The notes under the pieces were generated by a model. It searched no databases, was not told the DNA's origin, and saw only the letters and a program-made list of their open reading frames with translations. This document shows, in pieces, positions 1 to 7,827 of a stretch of DNA of 23,374 nt. The position numbers and the translations under genes were made by a program. Every line of letters begins with the position of its first letter. Positions within the stretch are counted from its first letter, which is position 1. Origin of the DNA: Actinomycetota bacterium. Lineage in GTDB: Bacteria > Actinomycetota > Thermoleophilia > Gaiellales > Gaiellaceae. The DNA lies in assembly GCA_013821525.1 (NCBI GenBank), contig JACDGR010000012.1, positions 1 through 23,374 of the forward strand. Direction: 5' to 3'.

Positions 1-348
1 GAACATCATCGCTTCGTGCGGCGGGCAGTAGTACTTGTAGGTCCCCGCCTTGAGGTCGAGCGTGAAGGTCTTCGTTCCCACGAACGAGACCTTCGTGAAG
101 TCCTTCGCGTAGCCGTGCGGGCCGTCGAGCGAGAACGAGTGGATCGACGCCTTGTCGGCGATCACCAGCGTGTACTTGCCGGCTTTCAGGTTCTTCACGA
201 CCTTGCCGTTTTGCTTCAGCGTGATCGTGTAGCCGGGGCCGACGGTGCCATTCAGTGTCGGCGCGCTTGCCCCCTTGCCGAAGGCGGCGGTCGCCGTGAC
301 GGCGATGGCGACGAGTAGAGACGCAAAGATCAGAGTTTTCCGTGCCAT
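1..348 (-). CDS. Cupredoxin-domain protein, exported, partial
   Basis: This open frame begins at an ATG at 346-348 and runs off the left edge of the window (116 codons seen, no stop). An AGGAG ribosome-binding site lies five bases upstream (354-358 on the plus strand). The protein starts with a positively charged MARK followed by a hydrophobic segment to about residue 22, a typical Sec signal peptide. The rest reads as a small beta-sandwich with the type 1 copper pattern: a His in SIHSFSLDGP, then YYCPPHEAMM near the visible end, giving Cys, His and Met ligands. Known cupredoxins of this size are secreted electron carriers or copper-binding proteins. The partner is unknown. The gene is divergent from the epimerase gene. 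I am confident of the fold, not of the role. Confidence 0.85.
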   Translation of the reverse strand, partial: MARKTLIFASLLVAIAVTATAAFGKGASAPTLNGTVGPGYTITLKQNGKVVKNLKAGKYTLVIADKASIHSFSLDGPHGYAKDFTKVSFVGTKTFTLDLKAGTYKYYCPPHEAMMF

Positions 349-448
349 TCGAGCTCCTCTCCGTATGACGATTCGTAACGTCTTACGGGCCTGAGGGCGC
401 GCCGGTTTGGCGCGTGCCGGTGCTTCGAGGCCGCGTCCCACCGAACCG

Positions 449-454
449 TAGAAT
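449..454 (+). promoter_or_regulatory. Possible -10 element for the epimerase-SDR pair
   Basis: TAGAAT matches the TATAAT consensus at five of six positions and lies 12 bases before the ATG at 467, so the transcript leader would be only about six bases. No clear ribosome-binding site precedes that ATG, which agrees with a near-leaderless start. The -35 candidate (TTCGAG, 424-429) is weak. The rest of the 349-466 gap shows only the ribosome-binding site of the divergent cupredoxin gene. Confidence 0.35.
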
Positions 455-466
455 CGAACTCCTCTG

Positions 467-1363
467 ATGGCGGAGAGCTCGCCGACCGGCGCCCAGTTCG
501 AGATCTCTTTCGGCGACCAGCGTGCGTGGGTCGTCGAGGTGGGGGGCGGGCTGCGCCGCTATACGAGCGGTGGTCGTGAGGTGCTCGACGGTTACGCGGA
601 GGACGAGCTTTGCCGGTCGGGACGCGGGCAGTGCTTGCTGCCTTGGCCGAACCGAGTGCGCGACGGGCAGTACGAGTTCGCCGGCGCGCGCCAGCAGCTG
701 GCCTTGTCGGAGCCCGGGAAGCAGAACGCGATCCACGGTCTCGTTCGCTGGGTCAACTGGACGTGCACCACTCATCAGCCCGACCGCGTCGTGATGTCCT
801 ACGTGCTGCACCCGCAGCCCGGGTATCCGCACCTACTTGCGCTCTCCGTCGTCTATCACCTCGACGAGCGTGGGCTCACGGTCGAGATCACGGCCGAGAA
901 CGTCGGTGCCGCCGCATGTCCTTTCGGTGCGGGCGCCCATCCATATCTGAGCTCGGTCTCTCCGACGGTCGACGACACCGTCCTGCACGCTCCCGGACGC
1001 GTACGGCTGCTCGCCGACGAGCGTGGGATCCCGACAGGCCGCGAGCAAGTGGCCGGCACCGAGTTCGACTTTCGTGTTCCGCGCCCGATCGGCGCGCTCG
1101 AGCTCGACACCGCCTTCGCCGATCTCGAACGCGGCGCCGACGGGTTGGCACGAGTCCGGTTCGGCGGCACGACGCTCTGGCTCGACGAGCACTTCACACA
1201 CCTGATGCTCTTCTCGGGCGACCCGTTGCCCGATGTCGCCCGCCGCGCGCTTGCTGTCGAGCCGATGACCTGCGCTCCCAATGCGTTCAAGACCGGCGAG
1301 GGGTTGCTGACGCTCGCTCCCGAGGAGTCATTCGTGGCCAGGTGGGGAATCGAACCTGCATGA
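467..1363 (+). CDS. Aldose 1-epimerase family protein (GalM-like)
   Basis: This is a 298-residue cytoplasmic protein of the galactose mutarotase family, which interconverts the alpha and beta anomers of free aldoses. Family marks are visible in order: LPWPNRVRDGQY (about 58-69) in the sugar-binding cleft, NAIHG with His90, GAHPY with His158 (the catalytic acid in this family), and VEPMTCAPNAF with Glu265 as the likely base. Length and spacing fit the family, so the gene looks complete. Its TGA overlaps the ATG of the next gene, a glucose-dehydrogenase-like SDR. The pairing makes sense because the dehydrogenase uses the beta anomer. The exact sugar cannot be told from sequence, and the family also includes glucose-6-phosphate 1-epimerases. 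Confidence 0.88.
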   Translation: MAESSPTGAQFEISFGDQRAWVVEVGGGLRRYTSGGREVLDGYAEDELCRSGRGQCLLPWPNRVRDGQYEFAGARQQLALSEPGKQNAIHGLVRWVNWTCTTHQPDRVVMSYVLHPQPGYPHLLALSVVYHLDERGLTVEITAENVGAAACPFGAGAHPYLSSVSPTVDDTVLHAPGRVRLLADERGIPTGREQVAGTEFDFRVPRPIGALELDTAFADLERGADGLARVRFGGTTLWLDEHFTHLMLFSGDPLPDVARRALAVEPMTCAPNAFKTGEGLLTLAPEESFVARWGIEPA

Positions 1364-2142
1364 GCGCGAGCACGTCCGGCGAGCTGGCAGGCAAGGTTGC
1401 GATCGTCACCGGCGCGGGGAGCGGGATCGGCTTCGCGATCGCACAGCTCTTCGCCGAGCACGGCGCTGCAGTGGCGATCAACTACCTCAGCAGCGGAAAA
1501 GACGCCGACGAGCTCGCGCAGAAGATCGAACGGGATGGCGGCAATGCCGTTGCGCTCCAGGCCGACGTCTCTTCGAAGCCCGCCGTCGAATCCCTCGTCG
1601 CGTCAGTCGTCGACCGTTTCGGCAAGCTGGACGTGCTGGTCAACAACGCCGGGATCGAGCAGTCGCAGCCGCTGCTCGAGATCGACGAGGAGAACTGGGA
1701 TCGCACGATCGCCGTCGATCTGAAAGGGCCGTTCCTCTGTCTGCAGGCCGCCGGCCGTCAGATGAGACGTGGCGACGGCGGCTCGATCATCAACATCTCC
1801 TCGATTCACGAGGACTTCCCCTTTCCGGGCTTTACGCCATACGCGGCGGCAAAGGGCGGACTGCGCATGCTGATGCGCAACGCGTCGCTCGAGCTTGCGC
1901 CGTACAAGATTCGCGTCAACAACATCGCACCCGGCGCAATCGCGACGCCGATCAACGCCGCAACGCTCGCCAATCCCGCCAAAGTCGAGCGGCTTCAGCA
2001 GATCGTGCCGCTGCAGCGCATGGGCAAGCCCGAAGAGGTGGCACAGGTGGCGCTCTTCCTCGCGTCGGAGCGGTCGTCGTACGTCACCGGCTCGACCTAT
2101 TACGTCGACGGGGGCATCGTCCAGCACGCCGAAGCGCTTTGA
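1360..2142 (+). CDS. Short-chain dehydrogenase, glucose 1-dehydrogenase-like
   Basis: This 260-residue classical SDR uses NAD(P). The ATG at 1360 overlaps the stop of the epimerase gene and places the Rossmann motif TGAGSGIG at residues 17-24, the normal distance from the N-terminus. NNAG is at 95-98, the catalytic Ser at 147-148, and Tyr161 and Lys165 form the YxxxK pair. The stretch from the catalytic Ser to YAAAKGG, including the HEDFPFPGF segment, closely resembles Bacillus-type glucose 1-dehydrogenases, as does the C-terminal YVTGSTYYVDGG. The likely reaction is oxidation of beta-D-glucose or a similar aldose to its lactone. Co-translation with a mutarotase supports a sugar substrate. 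Substrate specificity within SDRs is hard to read, so the glucose assignment is likely but not certain. Confidence 0.85.
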   Translation: MSASTSGELAGKVAIVTGAGSGIGFAIAQLFAEHGAAVAINYLSSGKDADELAQKIERDGGNAVALQADVSSKPAVESLVASVVDRFGKLDVLVNNAGIEQSQPLLEIDEENWDRTIAVDLKGPFLCLQAAGRQMRRGDGGSIINISSIHEDFPFPGFTPYAAAKGGLRMLMRNASLELAPYKIRVNNIAPGAIATPINAATLANPAKVERLQQIVPLQRMGKPEEVAQVALFLASERSSYVTGSTYYVDGGIVQHAEAL

Positions 2143-2174
2143 CGCGACGCTGACCCGAACGATTCCGCCGCGAT

Positions 2175-2942
2175 CTAGCTGACGAGGTGGTCGCCCAGGA
2201 AGGACTCGGCCGCCGCGTCGTTGGCCGCGAAGCTTTTCTCGGCCAGCCAGCCTCCGTCGACAGTCAGCGCGACGCCGCTGACGTAAGCCGACTGCTCGCT
2301 GGCGAGGAAGAGCGCGACGTCAGCGACGTCGGCGGCTGTCCCGGCCCGCCCTTGCGGAACGACCGTACGCAGGCCGTCCTCGAACGCATCTTCGGCGAAG
2401 TATTGCTCGGTCAGCGGAGTGCGGATCAAGCCAGGGCAGATCGCGTTCACCCGGATCCCTGCGGGACCGAGGTCTCGCGCCAAACTCTTGGTCAAACCGA
2501 CGACGCCGTGTTTCGCAGCTGTGTACGCGGGTCTGCGGGCGAGCCCGATCAAACCGCCGACCGAGGAGATGTTCACGATCGCGCCGCCACCCGTCTCGCG
2601 CATGGCGCGCGCCGCAGCTTGACAGCAGTAGAACGTGCCACTCAGGTTGACGGCGATCACGTTCTCCCATTCTTCGCTCGCGAGCTCGTAGACATCGCCG
2701 ATCTCCCGCACCCCTGCGCTGCAGACGAGCACGTCCAACCGACCCTCCGTAGCGACGACGTGCGCGACCGCGGCGTCGACCTCCGCCGGGGAGCGCACGT
2801 CGCAGATGATCATGGCCTCGCCCGCTCGGTCGCAGCCGGTGACGCGCGCGCCCTCGCCTGCGAATCGCTCGGCGATCTGGCGGCCGATCCCGCTCGCAGC
2901 ACCGGTGACCAACGCGACGCGGTCCTGTAGCAGCCGGCTCAT
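2175..2942 (-). CDS. Short-chain dehydrogenase/reductase (SDR)
   Basis: This is a 255-residue classical SDR read from the ATG at 2940-2942. An open frame extends 17 codons further upstream but would run into the divergent VOC gene, and the Rossmann motif TGAASGIG falls at residues 13-20 with the start chosen here. The catalytic triad is Ser127, Tyr140 and Lys144 (YTAAK). The usual NNAG is replaced by CSAG (74-77). The C-terminal part, YVSGVALTVDGGWLAEK, is typical. It converges with the other SDR gene (32-base gap, no terminator-like hairpin seen) and diverges from the VOC gene. The substrate is unknown; family members reduce or oxidise sugars, hydroxy acids or 3-oxoacyl groups. Confidence 0.87.
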   Translation of the reverse strand: MSRLLQDRVALVTGAASGIGRQIAERFAGEGARVTGCDRAGEAMIICDVRSPAEVDAAVAHVVATEGRLDVLVCSAGVREIGDVYELASEEWENVIAVNLSGTFYCCQAAARAMRETGGGAIVNISSVGGLIGLARRPAYTAAKHGVVGLTKSLARDLGPAGIRVNAICPGLIRTPLTEQYFAEDAFEDGLRTVVPQGRAGTAADVADVALFLASEQSAYVSGVALTVDGGWLAEKSFAANDAAAESFLGDHLVS

Positions 2943-2948
2943 CTCAAG

Positions 2949-2955
2949 TACGTTA
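2949..2955. promoter_or_regulatory. Overlapping back-to-back -10 elements in an 18-base divergent gap
   Basis: Only 18 bases (2943-2960) separate the start codons of the SDR (minus) and VOC (plus) genes. On the plus strand TACGTT (2949-2954) sits at exactly -12 to -7 from the VOC ATG. On the minus strand TAACGT (2955 to 2950) sits one base further from the SDR ATG. Both fit the TANNNT pattern of leaderless actinobacterial promoters, and neither gene has a good ribosome-binding site. The two elements share five bases, so RNA polymerase could serve only one direction at a time. Confidence 0.4.
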
Positions 2956-2960
2956 ACGGT

Positions 2961-3425
2961 ATGAGCGAGTGGACGATCACCGGGCCGCGGCACGGAGGGG
3001 TCACTGTCTCAGACCTCGACCGCTCGCTCGGGTTCTACGTCGGCAAGGTCGGTCTCGAACTGCTCTGGCGCCGCCTCTACGAGGAACCGGAGATCCTCGA
3101 GATCGTCGGCGTGCCGGACGCAGCCGGGCTCGACATCGCGATGCTCCGCATTCCCGGAGGCGAAGTCGACATCGAGTTGATCGAGTACAAGGGCTGCGAA
3201 CGACACCCCGGCAGCTCGCGCCCCTGCGATTACGGCACCGGCCACTTCTGCGTGTACGTGACGGAGATCGATGCCCTCTACGACGACCTGCTCGCGCAAG
3301 GGGTGGCGTTTCGCTCAGCTGGGCCGGTCCAGCAGAAAGCGGGCGTGAACGCCGGGGGGAAGAGCCTCTACTCACTCGACCCCGACGGGTACATCTTCGA
3401 GTTCCACCAGCGGCCGCCGCGGTGA
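2961..3425 (+). CDS. VOC-family (glyoxalase/dioxygenase-fold) protein
   Basis: This is a 154-residue single-polypeptide VOC protein with two beta-alpha-beta-beta-beta modules. The expected metal ligands are all present at the normal spacing: His11, Glu72 (VDIELIEY), His95 (GTGHFCVYV) and Glu147 (GYIFEFHQ). The family includes glyoxalase I, methylmalonyl-CoA epimerase and extradiol dioxygenases. The H/E/H/E set fits the first two kinds better than a dioxygenase, which normally uses H/H/E. The gene is translationally coupled to the fused E1 gene (its TGA overlaps a GTG start), so it probably acts on the same 2-oxoacid or CoA-related pathway. The substrate cannot be told. Confidence 0.82.
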   Translation: MSEWTITGPRHGGVTVSDLDRSLGFYVGKVGLELLWRRLYEEPEILEIVGVPDAAGLDIAMLRIPGGEVDIELIEYKGCERHPGSSRPCDYGTGHFCVYVTEIDALYDDLLAQGVAFRSAGPVQQKAGVNAGGKSLYSLDPDGYIFEFHQRPPR

Positions 3426-5425
3426 GCGTCGAGGCTGCCGTCACCCAAACGCGCCCGCCGGATCGTCCGTCGCTGGTCGAGCAGTACCGTCTGATGCTGC
3501 TGATCCGCCGCTTCGAGGATCGCGCCGCGGAGCTTTTCGCGCAGGGAACGATCTTCGGCACAGCGCACAGCTGCGTCGGCCAGGAAGCGATCGCGGTCGG
3601 CGCTGCGGGGGTGATGCGCGACACCGACTACCTGGTCGGCCATCATCGGTCGCACGGTCATCTGATCGCAGCCGGCGCCGACCTGCGCCGGATGATGGCC
3701 GAGATGTTCGGCAAGCGGACGGGTTACTGCAAGGGGCTCGGCGGCTCGATGCACATCGCCGACCTCTCACTCGACATCCTCGGCTGCAACGGCATCGTCG
3801 GCGCCGGAATCCCGCACGCCTGCGGCGCGGCCCTCACCGCGACTTTGCGGCAGAGCGGGCAGGTGGCCGTCGCGTTCTTCGGCGACGGCGCCGCCGGGCA
3901 GGGCGCGGTGCACGAGGGAATGAACCTCGCGGCGACGTGGTCGCTCCCTGTCGTCTTCATCTGTGAGAACAATCAGTACGCCCTTTCCGCCGACTGGCGC
4001 GCGCAGCGCGCAGTCGAGGACCTCGCAGATCGCGCGTCGGGATACGGAATGTCGGGCGAAGTCGTCGACGGGAACGACGTCATCGCCGTCGAGGAGGCCG
4101 TTGCGCACGCGCTCGACCGCGCGCGGGCGGGGGAGGGGCCGTCGCTGCTGGAGATGAAGACGTTCCGCCGGATGCAGCACTCGATGCGCGCGAACCTCCC
4201 CGACGTGCGGGATCCCCGGCTCGTTGCCGAATGGGAGGCGAAAGACCCGCTGCCGCGGTTCGAGCAGGTGTTGCGCGACGCGGGCGAGCTCACCGACGCG
4301 CAGGTGGAGAAGATCGGCGCGGAGGTCGACGACGCGGTCGAGGGGGCGATCGAGCAGGCGCTCGCCGACGAGGATGCGAGCTCCGACGACCTGCTGCCCG
4401 CAGCGCTGGCACCCCAGCAGACCTATCCGCCGCCGCCGCCCGGGGAGCGGCTGCTCGGGTTCGTCGCCGCGGTGCGCGAGGCGCTCGACCTGGAGCTCGC
4501 GAACGACCCCGACGTGATCGTGATCGGCGAGGACATCGGCAAGGTCGGCGGGATCTTCCGCGCGACCGAGGGCCTGGTGGAGCGCTATGGCAGCGAGCGG
4601 ATCCGCGACACGCCGCTGACTGAGAGCGGCTTCGTGGGCTGCGGCGTCGGTGCGGCGCTCACGGGCCTGCGTCCAGTCGTCGAGCTGCAGTTCTCCGACT
4701 TCGCCGGCGTCGCCTTCGACCAGATCATGAACCAGGCGGCAAAGCTCAGATTCATGATGGGAGGCACCCCGAGCATTCCGCTGGTGATCCGGATGGTCTC
4801 CGGCGGCGGCGTGCGGCTCGGCGCCCAGCATTCCCAGAGCCTCGAGGCCCTTTTCGCGCACATCCCCGGTCTTGTCGTTGCGATGCCTTCGACGCCCTAC
4901 GATGCGAAGGGGATGCTCTCCGCCGCGATTCGCGGCGACAACCCCGTTGTCTTTCTCGAGCAGAAGCTGCTCTTCTTCGGGGAGGCCGCACCCGTCCCTG
5001 AGGAGCGCTACGGGATCCAGCTCGGGGTCGGCCGTATCGCTCGTGAAGGGAGTGATGTGACGATCGTCGCGCTCGGCGCGCTCGTGCCGCACGCACTCCG
5101 TGCCGCGCAGGAGCTGGAGCGGGAAGGCGTCAGCGCCGAGGTCGTCGATCCGCGAACGCTCGTGCCGCTCGACGTCGACTTGATCGCGACGTCAGTCGCG
5201 AAGACGCACAGGCTCGTTGTCGCGCACGAGGCCGTGCAGTTCTGCGGCTTCGGCGCCGAGATCGCCGCGCACGTGGCACAGCATTGTTTCTGGGATCTCG
5301 ACGCACCGGTCGTCCGCGTCGGCGCGCCCTCGCATCCGATGCCGTATCAGAAGGATCTCGAGCTCGCGACATTGCCCGGGCCGGCCGATCTCGTCGCCGC
5401 GGTCCGGACGCTCACGGGCTCTTAG
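3422..5425 (+). CDS. Fused alpha/beta E1 component, 2-oxoacid dehydrogenase type (TPP-dependent)
   Basis: This 667-residue protein carries both E1 subunits in one chain. I chose the GTG at 3422 because it overlaps the VOC stop and gives a short N-terminus before the conserved LVEQYRLMLLIRRFEDRA. Residues about 15-320 are the alpha part, with the thiamine diphosphate motif beginning GDG at 154-156 and ending NN at 183-184. A proline-rich linker near 335-342 leads into the beta part, which has VIGEDIGKVGG with Glu370 (the residue that activates the cofactor) and a transketolase-like C-terminal domain (EVVDPRTLVPLD). Family members decarboxylate branched-chain 2-oxoacids, pyruvate or acetoin and normally pass the acyl group to an E2 lipoyl protein. 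No E2 or E3 gene is in the window. The substrate is open. Confidence 0.88.
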   Translation: MSVEAAVTQTRPPDRPSLVEQYRLMLLIRRFEDRAAELFAQGTIFGTAHSCVGQEAIAVGAAGVMRDTDYLVGHHRSHGHLIAAGADLRRMMAEMFGKRTGYCKGLGGSMHIADLSLDILGCNGIVGAGIPHACGAALTATLRQSGQVAVAFFGDGAAGQGAVHEGMNLAATWSLPVVFICENNQYALSADWRAQRAVEDLADRASGYGMSGEVVDGNDVIAVEEAVAHALDRARAGEGPSLLEMKTFRRMQHSMRANLPDVRDPRLVAEWEAKDPLPRFEQVLRDAGELTDAQVEKIGAEVDDAVEGAIEQALADEDASSDDLLPAALAPQQTYPPPPPGERLLGFVAAVREALDLELANDPDVIVIGEDIGKVGGIFRATEGLVERYGSERIRDTPLTESGFVGCGVGAALTGLRPVVELQFSDFAGVAFDQIMNQAAKLRFMMGGTPSIPLVIRMVSGGGVRLGAQHSQSLEALFAHIPGLVVAMPSTPYDAKGMLSAAIRGDNPVVFLEQKLLFFGEAAPVPEERYGIQLGVGRIAREGSDVTIVALGALVPHALRAAQELEREGVSAEVVDPRTLVPLDVDLIATSVAKTHRLVVAHEAVQFCGFGAEIAAHVAQHCFWDLDAPVVRVGAPSHPMPYQKDLELATLPGPADLVAAVRTLTGS

Positions 5426-5437
5426 GACGAAGCCGGA

Positions 5438-6811
5438 TCAGCGGTAGAGCCGCTGCAACAGCTCGACCGATTCGTCGACGAGCCGGTCGACCTCGCCGCG
5501 CTCGACATTCGAGTTCGTGATCCCGTAGGACCAGCGCCAGCGGTCTTGGTCGACGATCTCTGCGAGCGGCACATTCGCCACGGCATCGAGGTCTGCGCTG
5601 GCGGGCAGATAGCCAAGGTAGTCGTTCGCGTACGAGGCGGTGATCGTCGTCGCGAACGGGCTTGCCCCCTTGATGCGCGTGCCCAGTTCGTTGAACAGCT
5701 CGAACGAGTTCGTCACGACTGCCGCGTCCCCGACGGCGATCGCCTGGATCTCGGTGCGTACCGGCGTCTCCGAATGTTCGAGCATGTGGCTGTACATCGC
5801 ATAGGCACCCCGAATGTACGAATCGGGGAACTGCTGGGCCGAGGTCATCGTGTGCACCGTGGCGGGCCAGGTTTCCGGCAGGTCGGTTTCGGCGCTGTTG
5901 CCGTGCGCCGCTACCGCCGCGGCCAGCTCAGCCGCGGAGTAGGCGTGCCGACGCCGACCGAGGTCCAGCCACTGCGACGCGCCCGCGACTCGACAGTCGC
6001 CCTCGGTCGCTGTCGACTCGTAGAGCTCAGCGGCGATGTCGCCGAGCGCGCGCCCGAGCGCGTCTCGCTGCTCGTAGGAGTGACGGCTCGCCTCGTTGTT
6101 GCCGAACCACCAATCGGTGAACGGCGCCACGTCACCGGCGCAGCCCTGGACGAACATGCACTCGGCGCCCGGCACCGACCTGCCGAACGCCTCGCGCAGC
6201 GGCCCGGGGTACTCGGCGTCCCACTGGGTCGTGATGCCGCCGACCGTGATCGGGTGGGCCGTGAAGTTGACGAGGGCCGCGAGCGGCTCGCCTGCCGCCG
6301 TATCGACCCGGATTACGGTCAGGGAATCGTCGACAGGGCGCCCGTGTCGGACGCGGTTCACGTTCAGGCCGGGCGCGCGACTGACGCGGGAGCCAGCCTT
6401 TGCCGGTGCGCGACGGTGCCAGGCTGCGTAGACGCAACCGGCGAGCAGGTCGGGCAGCACGGCGGCATACCCCTCGAAGCCGGGCGCGTCGCGCAGGCCG
6501 GCGACGCCGCTTCCACGCGACAGGCTCGGTCCGCTGTGGTTGTGGGTCGCGTGCACCACGACGCATTCAGGCGCAATGCCGCAGAGCTCCTGCACGCGGT
6601 CTCGGACGGAGTCGGTCAGCGAGCGACCGGCAAAGACCAGGTCTGCGGTGACGATCGCCACGGTGCGCCCGCCGTCCTCGAGCACCAGTGCCTGGGCGAC
6701 CAGGGGCTCCTTCACGCCCTGCGCCAGGCACGCTCGCGCGGCCCAGCAGCCGAGCGGCAGCCCGAGCGGGGGCGTGATGCCGACCCGCGCGACGCCCGCC
6801 CGGAGGCTCAT
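5438..6811 (-). CDS. Neutral/alkaline ceramidase-like hydrolase
   Basis: This 457-residue protein matches the N-terminal domain family of neutral ceramidases, zinc amidases that cleave N-acyl bonds. It opens with the family-typical GVARVGITPPLG. The zinc-site motif HATHNHSGP gives His87, His90 and His92, and NFTAHPI gives His186. A C-terminal NDYLGYLP also fits. There is no signal peptide, so it should act in the cytoplasm, unlike true ceramidases. At the place where ceramidases carry the nucleophilic Ser in a GDVSPN-like motif, this protein reads GDVAP with Ala. Its ATG overlaps the stop of the upstream deacylase gene, so the two are co-translated. A role in hydrolysing a small N-acyl compound is inference; ceramide itself is unlikely. 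Confidence 0.75.
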   Translation of the reverse strand: MSLRAGVARVGITPPLGLPLGCWAARACLAQGVKEPLVAQALVLEDGGRTVAIVTADLVFAGRSLTDSVRDRVQELCGIAPECVVVHATHNHSGPSLSRGSGVAGLRDAPGFEGYAAVLPDLLAGCVYAAWHRRAPAKAGSRVSRAPGLNVNRVRHGRPVDDSLTVIRVDTAAGEPLAALVNFTAHPITVGGITTQWDAEYPGPLREAFGRSVPGAECMFVQGCAGDVAPFTDWWFGNNEASRHSYEQRDALGRALGDIAAELYESTATEGDCRVAGASQWLDLGRRRHAYSAAELAAAVAAHGNSAETDLPETWPATVHTMTSAQQFPDSYIRGAYAMYSHMLEHSETPVRTEIQAIAVGDAAVVTNSFELFNELGTRIKGASPFATTITASYANDYLGYLPASADLDAVANVPLAEIVDQDRWRWSYGITNSNVERGEVDRLVDESVELLQRLYR

Positions 6812-7815
6812 CGCAGCTCCTCGACAGTCGTCGGCCGCGCGACCACGACCACGTTGTCTCCCTGCTCGGTCGTCGCAATCGCACGCACGACGAAGACGAC
6901 GCCATCTGTGAGTGCGCGCACGACCGCAGGCACGCGGTCGGGCCGCTCGATGAAGTGGATCTGTCCGACTGGATCTCCGGCGGCGACGTTGTCACCAACG
7001 TCGACGAACGTCTCCCAGAGCCCGCTCTCGGGTGCGAGCAGGTAGTTGTCGACATGCGTCGCGCGGCCGATGATCGGTGAGGTGCCGGGCTCGACGACCG
7101 CGCCGCGAAGAACGCCGACGTGTCGGAGGACATTGGCGAGACCCGACTGCGCGATGCGATGCGTCGCCGCGGTGACGTGGCCGCCGCCGCCGAGCTCGGT
7201 CGAGACGACGACCTTGCCCTGGCGCTCCGCCTCACCGACGAGGAGACCGCCGCCTGCGATGTCGATGTAGACGAAGTGGTGGTCGGTGCCCCAGGCAAGC
7301 ATCGCGTCGATCATCCGTCCGCGTTGCTCTGCGTCGTCCACGAGGTGCATCTCTGACCACGGGGGGCAGAGGCCGCTACGGCCGCCGCTATGCATGTCGA
7401 CAACCACGTCTGCGCGCGGGATCAGCTCGCGGGTGACGAAGTCTGCGAGCTGCTCGTCGGGGGATCCCTCCGGGTCGCCTGGAAACGAGCGGTTGAGGTT
7501 CGCTCCGCTCGGCCAGAGGCGTGTGTAGGCGCGCGAAGCCTCGGGTGACGCGCACGGCACGACGATCAGCCGACCGCTGAGCTCTGCGGGCTCCGTCTCG
7601 CGGGCCAGGCGGAGCGCCGCGACCTGGCCCTCGGGCTCGTCACCGTGCACGCCGCCGATCACGAGCGCCGTCGGCCCGCCGTCGCCGGCGATCGAGACGA
7701 TCGGGATGAAGAGGTGGGACCAGCCGCTCGTATTGTTCGAGCGTGGGAGCTCGAGCCTGCCGACCTGCTTTCCGGTCGCGTCCAGGTCGATCGAGCAATG
7801 GATCGGCGACTCCAT
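6808..7815 (-). CDS. Succinylglutamate desuccinylase/aspartoacylase family deacylase, DoeB-like (copy 1)
   Basis: This 335-residue zinc-dependent deacylase belongs to the M14-like AstE/AspA family. Zinc ligands are His57 and Glu60 in GVHGDEPEG and His142 in DMHSGG; the catalytic Glu is Glu207 in STELGGGG. The layout, including GWSHLFIPI near the N-terminus and RLWPSGANLNRSFPG in the middle, resembles the DoeB group, which removes the acetyl group from N-acetyl-diaminobutyrate in ectoine breakdown. No ectoine hydrolase is nearby, so another N-acyl amino acid is equally possible. It is the first gene of the leftward operon. A near-leaderless promoter (TACAAT, 12 bases before the ATG) drives it, overlapped by operator-like sites. 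A second copy of the family lies at 10333. Confidence 0.82.
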   Translation of the reverse strand: MESPIHCSIDLDATGKQVGRLELPRSNNTSGWSHLFIPIVSIAGDGGPTALVIGGVHGDEPEGQVAALRLARETEPAELSGRLIVVPCASPEASRAYTRLWPSGANLNRSFPGDPEGSPDEQLADFVTRELIPRADVVVDMHSGGRSGLCPPWSEMHLVDDAEQRGRMIDAMLAWGTDHHFVYIDIAGGGLLVGEAERQGKVVVSTELGGGGHVTAATHRIAQSGLANVLRHVGVLRGAVVEPGTSPIIGRATHVDNYLLAPESGLWETFVDVGDNVAAGDPVGQIHFIERPDRVPAVVRALTDGVVFVVRAIATTEQGDNVVVVARPTTVEELR

Positions 7816-7827
7816 ACCGGTCTGGCG

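Noticed and set aside
1637..1646. TGGTCAACAA, which also fits TNGTNNACNA.
   Set aside because: It encodes the conserved NNAG region of the SDR; the codons explain it, and no promoter is nearby.
2943..2965. Apparent inverted repeat (CTCA at one end, TGAG at the other, with CGTTAACG in the middle).
   Set aside because: The outer arms and the central palindrome have different centres of symmetry, and the intervening bases do not pair, so it is not a convincing operator.
3767..5092. Minus-strand open frame of about 441 codons within the E1 fusion gene.
   Set aside because: It overlaps the well-supported E1 gene fully and its His/Asp/Arg-rich translation has no domain features.
5546..7045. Long plus-strand open frame (about 499 codons) antisense to the ceramidase-like and DoeB-like genes.
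   Set aside because: High-GC shadow frame: Arg/Ala/Gly-rich with no recognisable motif, while the minus strand carries two clear enzyme families with active-site motifs.
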